Assembly: GCF_014697615.1 (NCBI RefSeq)
Contig: NZ_JACJSD010000003.1
Coordinates: 124,001-188,000 of the forward strand
Origin: Nostoc sp. FACHB-280
GTDB lineage: Bacteria > Cyanobacteriota > Cyanobacteriia > Cyanobacteriales > Nostocaceae
Direction: 5' to 3'
DNA length: 64,000 bases
Positions 1 through 9,048 of this stretch are shown in pieces. Numbering within the stretch: the first letter of the stretch is position 1; each line of letters begins with the position of its first letter. The translations under genes were made by a program, and so were the position numbers. The notes below the pieces were generated by a model, which had not been told where the DNA came from, made no database searches, and saw only the letters and a list, made by a program, of their open reading frames with translations.

Positions 1-1050
1 CCGAACAAGAGTTCCAGAGTTGCTGAGTTGTTGATGTAAACTTTGTAAGGTAAGATTTTTGGCAACAGAACTATTGGGGTTGAGACGCACATAAAGAAAG
101 TTAGCTGCGCTGTCTGCTACTTGTAAGGCGGGATGTTGTGCCAAAATTGCAATCAGCCTGTCACGCTCATTGAGAGTTTGCGTAACTGAACTCAGTAAAA
201 GTTGGCGATTTTGTAAAGCTACTAACGCAGCGGCTAGTGAAAAGCTAGGAAGATTATAAGGCAAGCGGACTTTCTCTAAAATAGCGATCGCTTCTGGATG
301 AGCAACACAATAACCCACACGCAATGCAGCTAAACGGAAAGCTTTAGAAAAAGTTCGTAGTATTATCCAATTGGGACGCTGTGCCAATTCCCCGACTAAA
401 GTATTTTGGCTAAACTCAAAGTAAGCTTCATCAATTACTACTAAAATTTCCTCTGGTAAACTTCTCAGCCATACTAATTCTGCCGCAGTGAGTGGATTAG
501 CCGTGGGAGAATTGGGATGTACAACAAAAACTACTCGAATTGGTGGATTTTGCGTTTGGGTAATGGCTGTTTGTGCTGCTTTTAGGTCAATCTCAAAGTT
601 TGTTTCATCTCTGCCTACTGTCACCACTTTTATACCCAAGGTTTGAGCTAAAATCCCATACATAGAAAAAGTGGGATTGGCAACTAAAATTGAACCTTCA
701 CCTCTAAGACAGGTGGCAATTAATAAAGAACGAATTAGTTCATCAGAACCATTACCCACAGAAATATTAGCCGCAGTCAACGCTGATGAAGCAAGATTAG
801 CTGATTCATTGACATATTCTGCGATCGCATCTTTGAGTGACTCATGACCACCATCAGGATAGCGATTGGTTTCTATAACTTGCTGATATGTCCAGGCTAA
901 TTTCTCTTTGAGTTCAGCGGGCAAATCATAAGGGCTTTCATTGGTATCCAGTCGATCAAACTGTGTGGCGACTGGTTCTGCTGTATTACTGCTAGGGTGA
1001 GGTTTATAAGCCGTAAATTGGGCTAAATCTGACCGGATAAAAGGAAGCAT
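1..1050 (-). CDS. hisC: Histidinol-phosphate aminotransferase, 3' end outside window
   Basis: PLP-dependent class I/II aminotransferase that transaminates imidazole-acetol phosphate in histidine synthesis. The start is the ATG at 1048-1050 ([18 protein letters not shown]) and the frame stays open to base 1, so the C-terminus is missing. Visible are the [11 protein letters not shown] substrate segment, [17 protein letters not shown], the DEAYFEFS strand around residue 210 and the [13 protein letters not shown] motif carrying the Schiff-base lysine near residue 235. These are typical of HisC. The next gene upstream on this strand is the esterase at 1130-1780, about 80 bases away. Cyanobacteria often carry more than one HisC-like protein, so a related aromatic aminotransferase role is not excluded. 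Confidence 0.88.
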   Translation of the reverse strand, partial: MLPFIRSDLAQFTAYKPHPSSNTAEPVATQFDRLDTNESPYDLPAELKEKLAWTYQQVIETNRYPDGGHESLKDAIAEYVNESANLASSALTAANISVGNGSDELIRSLLIATCLRGEGSILVANPTFSMYGILAQTLGIKVVTVGRDETNFEIDLKAAQTAITQTQNPPIRVVFVVHPNSPTANPLTAAELVWLRSLPEEILVVIDEAYFEFSQNTLVGELAQRPNWIILRTFSKAFRLAALRVGYCVAHPEAIAILEKVRLPYNLPSFSLAAALVALQNRQLLLSSVTQTLNERDRLIAILAQHPALQVADSAANFLYVRLNPNSSVAKNLTLQSLHQQLSNSGTLVR

Positions 1051-1129
1051 AATTTTTAGTTGATAGTCATTAGTGATTTGTTCTTCTGACTAAGAAAGTG
1101 CTTGACGGTAGGTTTCATATTTTACCGCT

Positions 1130-1780
1130 TTACGGTAACTGACAGAAGAGGCGAATTGCTTGCCAAATTTCTTCTGTGACATTGCCTAAAGCATGATCAC
1201 TCTCCAGTTCTATTAACTTTACCCAAGGACGAGAGTTTGCAAATTTACGACTAGCTGTAATTGGAATCACCTCATCTTGTTTACCGTGCAGAATCAGTGT
1301 TGGTAATGGACGCTGCAACATATCCTCTTGATATTGCTGGGCATCTGTTACGAAATCATAACTTAGAGGCTGCGATCGCTCTTCCCCATAGTGGTAAACC
1401 ATGAGATAGTTTTCTTGTTGCCAACGCTTCATCGCTTCATCTCCTAGCTTCGGCAACCAATGAGATAAAAAGCCAAAAGCGGGTGCTAACAAAATTAAGC
1501 GTTGCACTTGCTGGTATTGTTCTGCCAAATAAGCAGAGACCAAACCACCTAAACTAGAACCGATTAATGTAACTGGTTTTGAATTATCAAGGAGTGCTGC
1601 TACTTGATTGATTTGGCGGGTAATGGTCAACTGGGAAAAATCACCAGCATTGAGATCAGGGATATTTGGCTGTATGGAAATTTGATGAAAGCGATCGCCC
1701 ATCGCCTGGGCTTTGGCAGATTTTGGGCTAGAAGCAAACCCATGAAGATAGATGTATTGCCAGTCCGGGAAGAAGTTCAT
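1130..1780 (-). CDS. YqiA/YcfP-like alpha/beta-hydrolase esterase
   Basis: Small single-domain alpha/beta hydrolase (216 residues) of the YqiA/UPF0227-like type, probably a soluble esterase. The N-terminus has the family signature YLHGFASSPKS (residues 11-21). The nucleophile elbow is GSSLGG (Ser76). The likely acid is Asp169 in HGKQDEVIP and the likely base His196 in SDHAL, so the catalytic triad is complete. There is no signal peptide or membrane segment. It lies on the same strand as and just upstream of hisC, but no metabolic link is apparent. The substrate is unknown. Confidence 0.85.
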   Translation of the reverse strand: MNFFPDWQYIYLHGFASSPKSAKAQAMGDRFHQISIQPNIPDLNAGDFSQLTITRQINQVAALLDNSKPVTLIGSSLGGLVSAYLAEQYQQVQRLILLAPAFGFLSHWLPKLGDEAMKRWQQENYLMVYHYGEERSQPLSYDFVTDAQQYQEDMLQRPLPTLILHGKQDEVIPITASRKFANSRPWVKLIELESDHALGNVTEEIWQAIRLFCQLP

Positions 1781-2133
1781 AAGTTAATTGTCATTTAAAT
1801 TGCACTATTGTTAATGGTAAATAAAGCTCTAAACCTTCTCCCTTACACCCGTCACGCCAGTCGCTACTCTGCGAGAAGCCACGCAGAGCGCGTCTACAAG
1901 TCGGGAAACCCAACAACAGTTGCGACAACGGAGGTAACTTTTGCAACGCGCTGGCTCCCCTGCGGACTCAATATGCTTTCTTAAATGTTTAACAGCTTAG
2001 TAACTTGTCTGCAATATTGTGATGTCAATAGGCTAATGTTTCAACAGTAATCGCAAGTTCATCCAAACTTACACTTGCAAACTCCGATATTCCGATATAC
2101 AATAAGTGGTATTAAAACTGTTATAAATCCAAA

Positions 2134-2206
2134 ATTTAGATTTGATCGTCAGCGTTCTTCTTTCCTAAATGCGTAACCTGTTGCCCTTGAGTAAGGGCAT
2201 TTTTAT
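2134..2206 (+). ncRNA. Candidate small RNA with intrinsic terminator
   Basis: A TATAAA box at 2122-2127 is followed by about 70 bases ending in a good intrinsic terminator. The terminator stem TGCCCTT/AAGGGCA (2182-2188, 2193-2199) is followed by TTTTTATTATT. The segment has no open reading frame of note and lies more than 200 bases from the next gene start, so it is neither the end of a gene nor an attenuator directly before one. No strong -35 element is seen. I do not recognise it as Yfr1 or another known cyanobacterial small RNA, and the call rests on promoter-like and terminator-like sequence only. Confidence 0.3.
2182..2204 (+). terminator. Intrinsic terminator in the 1.8-2.4 kb spacer
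   Basis: A seven-base stem (TGCCCTT paired with AAGGGCA) has a four-base loop (GAGT) and is followed directly by a T-run. It ends no annotated gene on the plus strand, which is why a small RNA upstream of it is suspected. Confidence 0.55.
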
Positions 2207-2261
2207 TATTAGCAGCAGTTATTGTGACTCATTTGTGATGTATTGATATTAGCTGCATCAT

Positions 2262-2290
2262 TTGACAAATACGGTTTTTCTACCGATAAA
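2262..2290 (+). promoter_or_regulatory. Sigma-70 type promoter for the oxidoreductase fusion gene
   Basis: A perfect TTGACA (2262-2267) is followed after 17 bases by GATAAA (2285-2290); TAAAAT at 2287-2292 is an alternative -10. It would give a 5' leader of roughly 130 bases before the ATG at 2431. Confidence 0.5.
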
Positions 2291-2430
2291 ATGTATTTTT
2301 GGACTGAATTCAGCGTATTATGAGAATTTATATGAGATCAAGTCTGAATTTTGTTGGCTGGGTTGGAAATAGATTTATCCCTAGTGAACAGACTTGACCA
2401 ACTCTCTGTAACTATTGATACGAGACTACT

Positions 2431-4725
2431 ATGCAGCCTAATTCTTTAACTACCCACACTCCAACCACGATAGTTATTGTTGGCGGAGGCTTTAGTGGTT
2501 CTCTAGTAGCTACGCACCTGATGAAAACTGCCAGCCAGCCCCTAATTATCAAGCTGATTGAGCGTAGCCATCAAATTGGTAAAGGCATTGCCTACAGCAC
2601 AGATACTAACTGTCATTTACTGAATGTGTCCGCAGGGAATATGAGTGCATTTCCTCATGACCCTGGACATCTACTGCGGTGGTTGTACTACAACCAAAAC
2701 GAGTTAGAACCATTTTTTACCGAAGAAGTTAATCCTAGTAGCTTTATCCCACGTAAGGTTTATGGTTTATATATTCAATCAATTTTGGCAGAAGCCGAAG
2801 CAACTGCACCTAATGACGTACACCTCGAACGTTTAACAGATGAAGTTGTCGGAATCGAACCAGAAGACAAAGCTGCAATTATCTCTTTGCGTAGCGGCCG
2901 CTGTTTTCATGCAGATAAAGTCGTTTTGGCTTTAGGAAACTCACCTTTCACACCTCCAGCCAGTAATCATTCCAATACTAACAACGAAAGTCATCGGCGA
3001 AATGCTTGGTCAGCCGATGCCCTAGCAGGACTTGATCCTGATGCTTCTGTGTTGCTAGTTGGTACCGGATTGACAATGGTGGATATGGTGTTATCTCTGC
3101 ACGATCGCCAGCATCAAGGCAAAATTTATGCTGTGTCACGTCGGGGATTATTCCCGCAACAACATCAAGCCTCTCAACCTTATCCAGCTTGGTTAACTCT
3201 CGAAACTGCACCCAATACTGCACGAAGTTGGGTAAGACGACTACGACAAGAAGTCAAATATGCTATAGCCCAAGGTTACGACTGGCGGGCTGTGATTGAT
3301 TCTCTACGCCCTCTGACGCAACAAATCTGGCAAAAACTACCAACTTTAGAAAAGCAGCGTTTTTTGAGTCATATCACACCTTATTGGGATGTCCATCGTC
3401 ACCGCATTGCCCAAAAAGTCGCAGATGTCATCAAAGAAATGGTGGATTCTGGTCAATTAATCATTTCCGCCGGAAGAATTCAAGAATATCAACCATTACC
3501 CAAAGGTGTAGCAGTTACCATATCTGAGCGCAAAACCCAGAAGAATATTGTTTTACAGGTGAATCGAGTTGTGAACTGCACAGGGGTAGCCGCAGATTAT
3601 CGCCACTCGCCTCATCCGCTAATTGATAATTTGCGATCGCAAAAATTAGTCCGTCCCAATAGCATCGGTTTAGGGCTAGATACAAATATAGATGGTGCTT
3701 TATACACCGCCGATAATACTGTTTCCAACTTACTTTATACCTTGGGAACTCCCCGCAAAGGCGACTTGTGGGAAACAATCGCGGTTCCAGAATTACGGGT
3801 ACAGGCACAGAAATTAGCACAAACATTGTTGGATTCATTACCAGTGCGGGTGCGTTCAATTCCGACAATGCCGTTATCCAATAGCCAAGGCAGCTATCCT
3901 AATTCATCCCCATCAAACTTCTTATTTCGGCAATTTTTTGACCCAGAAAGCAGCACCTATACTTATTTAATTGCTGATCAACAAACAGGAGATGCAGTAT
4001 TAGTTGATCCTGTATTAGAACAAGTTGACCGCGATTTGCAATCCCTAGAAGAATTGGGATTAAAACTACGTTATTGCCTAGAAACTCACCTTCATGCTGA
4101 CCATATTACCGGGGCAGGTCAACTCCGGCGCAAAACAGCTTGTCAGATAATTGTGCCGCAAAATCCGGCGGTGACAAAAGCCGATCGCTCCCTTGTGGGT
4201 GGTGAAATTCTCGAAATTGGCTCAATAATCATTGAAGCAATTTTTACACCAGGTCACACTGCCAGCCACATCGCATATTTAGTCAACAAAACTCACCTGT
4301 TAACTGGTGATGCCTTATTGATTCGGGGTTGTGGACGCACAGATTTTCAAGAAGGTGATCCAGGAACTTTGTATGATGCGGTAACACAACGCTTGTTCAC
4401 CTTGCCCGATGATACCTTGGTATATCCAGCCCACGACTACAAAGGACGCACAGTTTCGACAATTGGTGAAGAAAAACGCCTCAACTCCAGATTTAGCGTT
4501 CGCAACCGCAGCCAATTCATCACCATCATGAATAATCTCAAATTGAGTTATCCCCAAAAAATGAATGCAGCCCTACCTGCAAATCAATACTGTGGTGATT
4601 TTATTCCTCAAGAAAGCGTGGATACAGTTGCAACACCTGTTACAGATGCAGAACAGAAACAAATAGAACTAACTGTCATGACGAATACAGAAATCTACAA
4701 CGATTACTTTGCTATGTATATCTAA
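2431..4725 (+). CDS. FAD/NAD(P)-binding oxidoreductase fused to persulfide dioxygenase
   Basis: A 764-residue two-domain protein. Residues 1 to about 470 form an FAD/NAD(P)-binding domain of the HI0933/NAD_binding_9 type, with the dinucleotide motif IVGGGFSGS at about 16-24 and a second one, LLVGTGLTMVDMV, near residue 207. From about 490 a metallo-beta-lactamase domain of the ETHE1/Blh persulfide dioxygenase type follows. It has THLHADH (about 552-558), PGHTASH, the TGDALLIRGCGRTDFQ segment and PAHDYKG. The tail (NSRFSVRNRSQF, then a proline/asparagine-rich end) also matches that family. There is no rhodanese domain. ETHE1-type enzymes oxidise glutathione persulfide to sulfite, and the flavoprotein half could supply or handle sulfane sulfur, which is inference. 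A TTGACA promoter lies upstream. Confidence 0.85.
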   Translation: MQPNSLTTHTPTTIVIVGGGFSGSLVATHLMKTASQPLIIKLIERSHQIGKGIAYSTDTNCHLLNVSAGNMSAFPHDPGHLLRWLYYNQNELEPFFTEEVNPSSFIPRKVYGLYIQSILAEAEATAPNDVHLERLTDEVVGIEPEDKAAIISLRSGRCFHADKVVLALGNSPFTPPASNHSNTNNESHRRNAWSADALAGLDPDASVLLVGTGLTMVDMVLSLHDRQHQGKIYAVSRRGLFPQQHQASQPYPAWLTLETAPNTARSWVRRLRQEVKYAIAQGYDWRAVIDSLRPLTQQIWQKLPTLEKQRFLSHITPYWDVHRHRIAQKVADVIKEMVDSGQLIISAGRIQEYQPLPKGVAVTISERKTQKNIVLQVNRVVNCTGVAADYRHSPHPLIDNLRSQKLVRPNSIGLGLDTNIDGALYTADNTVSNLLYTLGTPRKGDLWETIAVPELRVQAQKLAQTLLDSLPVRVRSIPTMPLSNSQGSYPNSSPSNFLFRQFFDPESSTYTYLIADQQTGDAVLVDPVLEQVDRDLQSLEELGLKLRYCLETHLHADHITGAGQLRRKTACQIIVPQNPAVTKADRSLVGGEILEIGSIIIEAIFTPGHTASHIAYLVNKTHLLTGDALLIRGCGRTDFQEGDPGTLYDAVTQRLFTLPDDTLVYPAHDYKGRTVSTIGEEKRLNSRFSVRNRSQFITIMNNLKLSYPQKMNAALPANQYCGDFIPQESVDTVATPVTDAEQKQIELTVMTNTEIYNDYFAMYI

Positions 4726-4879
4726 AACAGAGTGAAATTTTGAACCTTCTGGACAATCCAGCGCCTAATCCCTAACCCTTCTTTCCCAGATTGAGCAATT
4801 TTTAATAATATCCTGTTACAGATTCTAGGAAGTCGAAGGTAGAGTATAGGTCTTAATCATCTATACTTTGTAATTCTCC

Positions 4880-5416
4880 ATGTTACGACAACCTGCTTTT
4901 GGCATCGCTTTAAGTACGCTTGTCCTTGCTAGTGGATTTATCACTACTCCGATACCAAGCCACTCATCTACCAACAGCACAAATCACTCAATAGCGTCTA
5001 GTCAACTAGCCTCATCAACTACTACTTTTAACACCACTGCCTTAGAAAAATCCGTTTTTGAACAAATCAACCGCTATCGAGCTTCTAAAAAACTACCAAA
5101 GTTAACTTTGAATGCGAATATCTCCCGACAAGCTAGGATTCACAGTCAAAATATGGCTAAGGGGAAAGTTCCCTTTAGCCATAACGGATTTGAAAAGCGT
5201 GTTATGGCTACTTCAATTCGCTTTAATAGTGCAGGCGAAAATGTGGCAGTCAACCAAGGATACAGCAATCCTGCTAGTCAAGCTGTAATTGGTTGGTTAG
5301 AAAGTCCTGGACATTTGAAGAATATCAAAGGCAATTACAACTTAACTGGAGTTGGTGTAGCTACTAATCAGCAAGGTGAAGTCTACTTAACACAAATTTT
5401 CTTGCTGACTAGATAA
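4880..5416 (+). CDS. Secreted CAP-domain (SCP/PR1, YkwD-like) protein
   Basis: A 178-residue protein with an N-terminal signal peptide (about residues 1-28, ending after TTPIPSHS), a Ser/Thr-rich linker and a CAP domain from about residue 55. Family markers include the NRYRASKKLPKLTLN strand-helix, HSQNMAKGKVPFSHNGF, the GENVAVNQG segment and WLESPGHLKNIKGNYNLTGVGVA with the conserved histidine. Bacterial CAP proteins are extracytoplasmic and of uncertain biochemical role. The gene stands alone downstream of the persulfide dioxygenase fusion. Confidence 0.88.
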   Translation: MLRQPAFGIALSTLVLASGFITTPIPSHSSTNSTNHSIASSQLASSTTTFNTTALEKSVFEQINRYRASKKLPKLTLNANISRQARIHSQNMAKGKVPFSHNGFEKRVMATSIRFNSAGENVAVNQGYSNPASQAVIGWLESPGHLKNIKGNYNLTGVGVATNQQGEVYLTQIFLLTR

Positions 5417-5585
5417 AATGATTTGCTGAGATTATGTAGTATCTAACAATACCATTGCCGCAACAATCTGTCGAAGTGCGGGTTTTGTTTGGTGCAAGAT
5501 GAACCGCAACTTCAGACGCTTGGTGCAAGAACTTAACTAAGGTATTGTGCTAAATTCAGCAAATCAACTGTCAGACTCTTTATTC

Positions 5586-6428
5586 ATGCTACGTAAATTT
5601 ACTAGCCGCGATGAATTAATAGCTTATCTGCGTGAACAGTTTCCTCAAGCCGCAGAACGTGACGACCATATTAGTAATACTCTTGGCGGACGCAAAGCAG
5701 CTCAAAAAGCATTACAAAAAGTAGACCCAGCCACCTACAGCAAAACCCGTAACTTTTTTACAGGTGCAGTCACAAAACTTTCGCCATATATTCGCTATGG
5801 GGTTTTAAGTCTAGCCGAAATCCGAGAGTATGTATTAGATCATGTCCAACAGCCAGAGGATGCCACTAAACTAATTAACGAATTAGGCTGGCGTGATTAT
5901 TGGCAGAGATTGTATGTCAAGCTAGGCAATGGCATCTGGCAAGACCAAGAAGAATATAAAACAGGTTACACAGCCTCAGAATATGCCCCAGAACTACCCC
6001 AAGACATTCAAGCAGGTAGCACAGAGCGAGTTTGTATTGACAGTTTCAGCCAAGAATTGCGAGAAACTGGCTACTTGCACAACCACGGGCGGATGTGGTT
6101 AGCTGCTTACATTGTTCATTGGCGGCGTATCCGTTGGCAAGCTGGGGCTAAGTGGTTTTTGCAACATCTGTTAGATGGCGATCCTGCCAGTAATAATATG
6201 TCTTGGCAATGGGTAGCCAGCACATTTAGCCATAAACCATATTTTTTCAACCGCGAGAATTTAGAACGCTATACCAAAGGTGCCTATTGTCAAAAATGCC
6301 CGCTATACGGACATTGTGATTTTGAAGGTAGCTACGAAGAATTAGAACAGAAGTTGTTTCCTAAAGGGGAATTTACGAAAAAGCCAAATAGTCAAAGTTG
6401 GCAGCGTGGCACGAGAGGGAAAAAATGA
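5586..6428 (+). CDS. Stand-alone FAD-binding domain of photolyase/cryptochrome family
   Basis: About 280 residues matching only the C-terminal helical FAD-binding half of photolyases and cryptochromes. It has TKLSPYIRYGVLSLAEIRE, NELGWRDYWQRL, GYLHNHGRMWLAAYIVHWRRI and LLDGDPASNNMSWQW, which are flavin and DNA-binding signatures of the family. The N-terminal alpha/beta antenna half is absent, and a protein resembling it is encoded by the next gene, overlapping by four bases (ATGA). After the flavin domain comes a Cys cluster, CQKCPLYGHCDF, that could bind metal or an Fe-S cluster. The start is taken as ATG 5586 (MLRKFTSRDEL); an in-frame GTG at 5547 would add 13 residues. Repair or light-sensing activity cannot be told from sequence. 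Confidence 0.85.
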   Translation: MLRKFTSRDELIAYLREQFPQAAERDDHISNTLGGRKAAQKALQKVDPATYSKTRNFFTGAVTKLSPYIRYGVLSLAEIREYVLDHVQQPEDATKLINELGWRDYWQRLYVKLGNGIWQDQEEYKTGYTASEYAPELPQDIQAGSTERVCIDSFSQELRETGYLHNHGRMWLAAYIVHWRRIRWQAGAKWFLQHLLDGDPASNNMSWQWVASTFSHKPYFFNRENLERYTKGAYCQKCPLYGHCDFEGSYEELEQKLFPKGEFTKKPNSQSWQRGTRGKK

Positions 6429-6844
6429 ATAAACAAATTATCTGGATACACGGCGACTGTCTCAGTCCATCCAACCCCGCATTTCAAGAATACCCCGATG
6501 CCCCGGCAATTTGGGTATGGGATGATGCTTTAATTGAAGAATGGCAATTAAGCCTGAAACGCATTGCTTTTATTTATGAATGCTTGCTAGAGTTGCCCGT
6601 AGAAATTCGCCGCGGCAATGTTGCCCAAGAAATTTTGGCCTTTGCCAAAGAACACAATGCTAATTTGGTGGTGACAGCCGAAAGTCCCAGTCCCAGATTT
6701 GATGATATCTGCGATGAAATAGAGAGTTCTTTAAAGTTAGAAGTATTAGCAGTAGAACCATTTTTTGAATATGACGGCTACATTGATTTAAAACGCTTCT
6801 CCCGCTATTGGAAAGTAGCAGAGAAGTACGTTTTTGAGTACTGA
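6425..6844 (+). CDS. Photolyase N-terminal (alpha/beta) domain-like protein
   Basis: A 139-residue protein resembling the N-terminal Rossmann-like antenna domain of photolyases, shortened. It starts IIWIHGDCLSPSNPAF, comparable to the family's opening strand and DNPAL-like turn. A later LPVEIRRGNVAQEILAFAKEH segment matches the strand-helix where the family has a GxP/L repeat. The ATG at 6425 overlaps the TGA of the flavin-domain gene (ATGA), so translational coupling is likely; the longer frame from 6398 would overlap more and is less plausible. Together the two genes encode the two halves of a photolyase in the opposite order to the usual single chain. Chromophore binding is not evident. 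Confidence 0.7.
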   Translation: MNKQIIWIHGDCLSPSNPAFQEYPDAPAIWVWDDALIEEWQLSLKRIAFIYECLLELPVEIRRGNVAQEILAFAKEHNANLVVTAESPSPRFDDICDEIESSLKLEVLAVEPFFEYDGYIDLKRFSRYWKVAEKYVFEY

Positions 6845-6942
6845 GTGCTGTACACTGAGCGAACTTGTACTGAGCGCAGCCGAAGTAGTCGAAGTGTGAG
6901 TGCTGAGTAAAACATTCTTCCCCTGCCTTTTGCCTCCTGCCT
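6845..6942. repeat. Short intergenic repeat fragments
   Basis: Between the photolyase pair and pdxH lies a fragment ACTGAGCGCAGCCGAAGTAG/TCGAAGTG, of a kind that recurs near 49600 (CACTTCGCTTCGGCAAAGCT), and a heptamer run (TGCCTTTTGCCTCCTGCCTC). These are dispersed noncoding repeats; no gene is visible. Confidence 0.5.
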
Positions 6943-7587
6943 CTAAGGAGATAACCGCTCAATCTTCCAACTGCCATCATCTAAAAGAGTATAAAGCAAG
7001 CGATCGTGTAGTCGGCTAGGACGACCTTGCCAAAACTCAATTTCAGAAGGAATCACTCTTAACCCTCCCCAATGAGGGGGACGGGGAACTTCTTGATTTT
7101 CATATTTACTCTGAAACAGTTCCATTCGCTTTTCTAGGAGTTCTCGGCTTTCGATAACTTCGCTTTGATGAGAAACCCAAGCACCTAAGCGGCTATTAGG
7201 CGGACGACTTTCAAAATACTTGTCTGACTCTGCTTCGGAAACCTTTTCTACATGTCCACAAATTCGTACTTGTCGTTCTAATTCTGCCCACCAAAAAACC
7301 AAAGCTGCTTGAGGATTTTCTGCGAGTTCTTGTCCTTTGTGACTGTCGTAATTAGTAAAAAAAACAAAACCTCGTTCATCAAAATCTTTGAGTAACACCA
7401 TTCTTGCCGCAGGTTTAGCATCAGGTGTAGCAGTAGCTAAAGTCATGGCATTGGGTTCTGGCAATTGCGCTGCTAATGCCTGCTCAAACCATTTTTTAAA
7501 TTGTATAAATGGGTTAGGGTCAACTTCAGTTTCAGTTAAGTCTTGTAATGTGTAGTCTTTGCGGAGGTCAGCTATGGTGGTATTCAT
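6943..7587 (-). CDS. pdxH: Pyridoxamine 5'-phosphate oxidase
   Basis: FMN-dependent enzyme (214 residues) oxidising pyridoxine or pyridoxamine 5'-phosphate to PLP. The length and motifs are standard. They are the [44 protein letters not shown] block that binds FMN and phosphate, [38 protein letters not shown], and the C-terminal [16 protein letters not shown] with the conserved RLH. The last residues (IERLSP) match the family end. It is a housekeeping gene standing alone, and it serves the several PLP enzymes seen in this window (HisC, SpeA, histidine decarboxylase, class V enzyme). Confidence 0.96.
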   Translation of the reverse strand: MNTTIADLRKDYTLQDLTETEVDPNPFIQFKKWFEQALAAQLPEPNAMTLATATPDAKPAARMVLLKDFDERGFVFFTNYDSHKGQELAENPQAALVFWWAELERQVRICGHVEKVSEAESDKYFESRPPNSRLGAWVSHQSEVIESRELLEKRMELFQSKYENQEVPRPPHWGGLRVIPSEIEFWQGRPSRLHDRLLYTLLDDGSWKIERLSP

Positions 7588-7648
7588 CGTTATGTATTTC
7601 CTCTATAACAGATACACTTATACAGGGCTTAGTTAAAAATATCTATAA

Positions 7649-8809
7649 ATGATGGCTGGTATCAATGCCAGTTACCCAAATTTATTCCATAACCGTCTCA
7701 AGCAATTAAATCCAATGCGCCGTTCAGCCTCTCTGCAAACTTTGTTATTCTACGGTTTGAGCGGCCCGATTATCGCTCTCAATGTTGGGCTGCTATCAAT
7801 ACTCTTCAACTATTTTAAGCATCCCATCACGATTGTGAGTGTTGCGGCGATTTTAGCTTTTTTACTGAATTACCCAGTGAAGTTTTTTGAACGCGCCCGC
7901 ATCACTCGAACACAGGCAGTCATCATAGTTTTGTTGGTGACATTAACATTGTTTGTCATTTTGGGTGTGACTTTAGTCCCAATCGTGATTGACCAAACAA
8001 TTCAACTGTTAAATAAAATTCCTGATTGGTTAACTGCAAGTCAAACCAACTTAGAACAACTAGAAGCATTTGCCCAAAAGCGCCGTTTACCTTTAGATTT
8101 ACGAGTACTGAGTAATCAAATTAATGCCAGTATACAAAACATAGTCCAGCAGTTAGCATCTGGGGCGGTGGGTGTAGCGGGGACTTTACTATCGGGCTTA
8201 TTAAATATTGTACTGGTGGTTGTACTGGCATTTTATATGCTTTTGTATGGCGATCGCGTCTGGCTCGGTTTAATCAATCTTTTGCCTTCTCACATTGGTG
8301 TACCTTTGACGGTATCTCTACAGCTAAATTTTCAAAGATTTTTCTTGAGTCAATTGTTACTCGGCTTATTCATGGTGGTGACTCTCACCCCAATTTTTAT
8401 TGTGATGAAAGCGCCTTTTGCCTTACTATTTGCCATAGTTATCGGCATATCAGAATTGATTCCCTTTATTGGCGCAACTTTGGGCATTGGGTTGGTGACA
8501 ATTTTAGTGATGTTGCAAAATGGCTGGTTAGGAGTGCAAGTTGCGATCGCTGCAATGATTATGCAACAAATTAAAGATAATCTCTTAGCACCCAAATTAC
8601 TCGGTGACTTTATCGGTCTCAACCCCATTTGGATTTTTATTTCTATTTTGATTGGATTTGAAATTGCGGGATTGTTAGGTACACTTGTGGCTGTTCCCAT
8701 CGCTGGCACCATTAAAGGCACATTTGATGCCATCAAAACCAACAAAGGAGGTAATTTCGTCTCACCTTTCACCATTTCCCACGACTCACCAGAAGACCGG
8801 ATAAATTAG
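7649..8809 (+). CDS. AI-2E family transporter (PF01594-type permease)
   Basis: A 386-residue integral membrane protein of the AI-2E/UPF0118 family. Hydrophobic segments lie at about residues 33-60, 65-80 and 92-115. An amphipathic stretch containing the DQTIQLLNKIPDWL region follows, then a cluster of four or five membrane segments from about 180 to 350. The FGISELIPFIGA-like motif typical of the family is present as GISELIPFIGATLGIG, and QQIKDNLLAPKLLGDFIGLNPIWI follows it. Substrates of cyanobacterial members are unknown and the family name should not be read as proof of autoinducer transport. The start ATG 7649 is directly followed by a second ATG; the gene runs divergently from pdxH. Confidence 0.9.
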   Translation: MMAGINASYPNLFHNRLKQLNPMRRSASLQTLLFYGLSGPIIALNVGLLSILFNYFKHPITIVSVAAILAFLLNYPVKFFERARITRTQAVIIVLLVTLTLFVILGVTLVPIVIDQTIQLLNKIPDWLTASQTNLEQLEAFAQKRRLPLDLRVLSNQINASIQNIVQQLASGAVGVAGTLLSGLLNIVLVVVLAFYMLLYGDRVWLGLINLLPSHIGVPLTVSLQLNFQRFFLSQLLLGLFMVVTLTPIFIVMKAPFALLFAIVIGISELIPFIGATLGIGLVTILVMLQNGWLGVQVAIAAMIMQQIKDNLLAPKLLGDFIGLNPIWIFISILIGFEIAGLLGTLVAVPIAGTIKGTFDAIKTNKGGNFVSPFTISHDSPEDRIN

Positions 8810-8816
8810 AAATTAG

Positions 8817-8876
8817 GGAGTGGGGGCAGGGAGCAGGGGGACAAAGGAGACAAAGGAGACAAGGGGCAGGGGAAGA
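8817..8876. repeat. Tandem 9-mer repeat (GGAGACAAA type)
   Basis: Downstream of the permease is a G-rich tract with three tandem copies of GGAGACAAA/G. Related nonamer runs occur at 24588-24632, 49563-49592 and 60779-60817, on either strand. No coding potential. Confidence 0.6.
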
Positions 8877-9048
8877 ATGTTTTACTCAGCACTAATGACA
8901 AATGACTATTAAGTTATCTTGCTGAAATACCAGTATAAAAGCCTGATGATATATTAGTTTGTCCATAAATAATTAAATTAACTAGACTATTTTGCTGGGA
9001 TTTGTTTCATCGACCTCAAATCACACCTTCCATAATTCGGAAATCAGA

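Larger units (their letters stand above)
1781..2261. other. Long spacer with repeat fragment and candidate small RNA
   Basis: This is the first part of the 650-base gap between the esterase and the persulfide-dioxygenase fusion. At about 1845-1975 it has a GC-rich repeat fragment (CGCGCTGGCTCCCCTGCGG and hairpin-prone flanks) that resembles, in inverse orientation, the element at 20124-20215. From 2122 it holds a possible -10 box, a short segment and a terminator-like hairpin. I see no convincing protein-coding frame. Confidence 0.5.

Noticed and set aside
1604-1798. 64-codon plus-strand frame
   Set aside because: It is antisense to the YqiA-like esterase, which has a complete catalytic triad.
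5547-5585. GTG start for the flavin-domain gene adding 13 residues
   Set aside because: The added segment is not conserved-looking. It is left as an alternative because neither start has a strong ribosome binding site.
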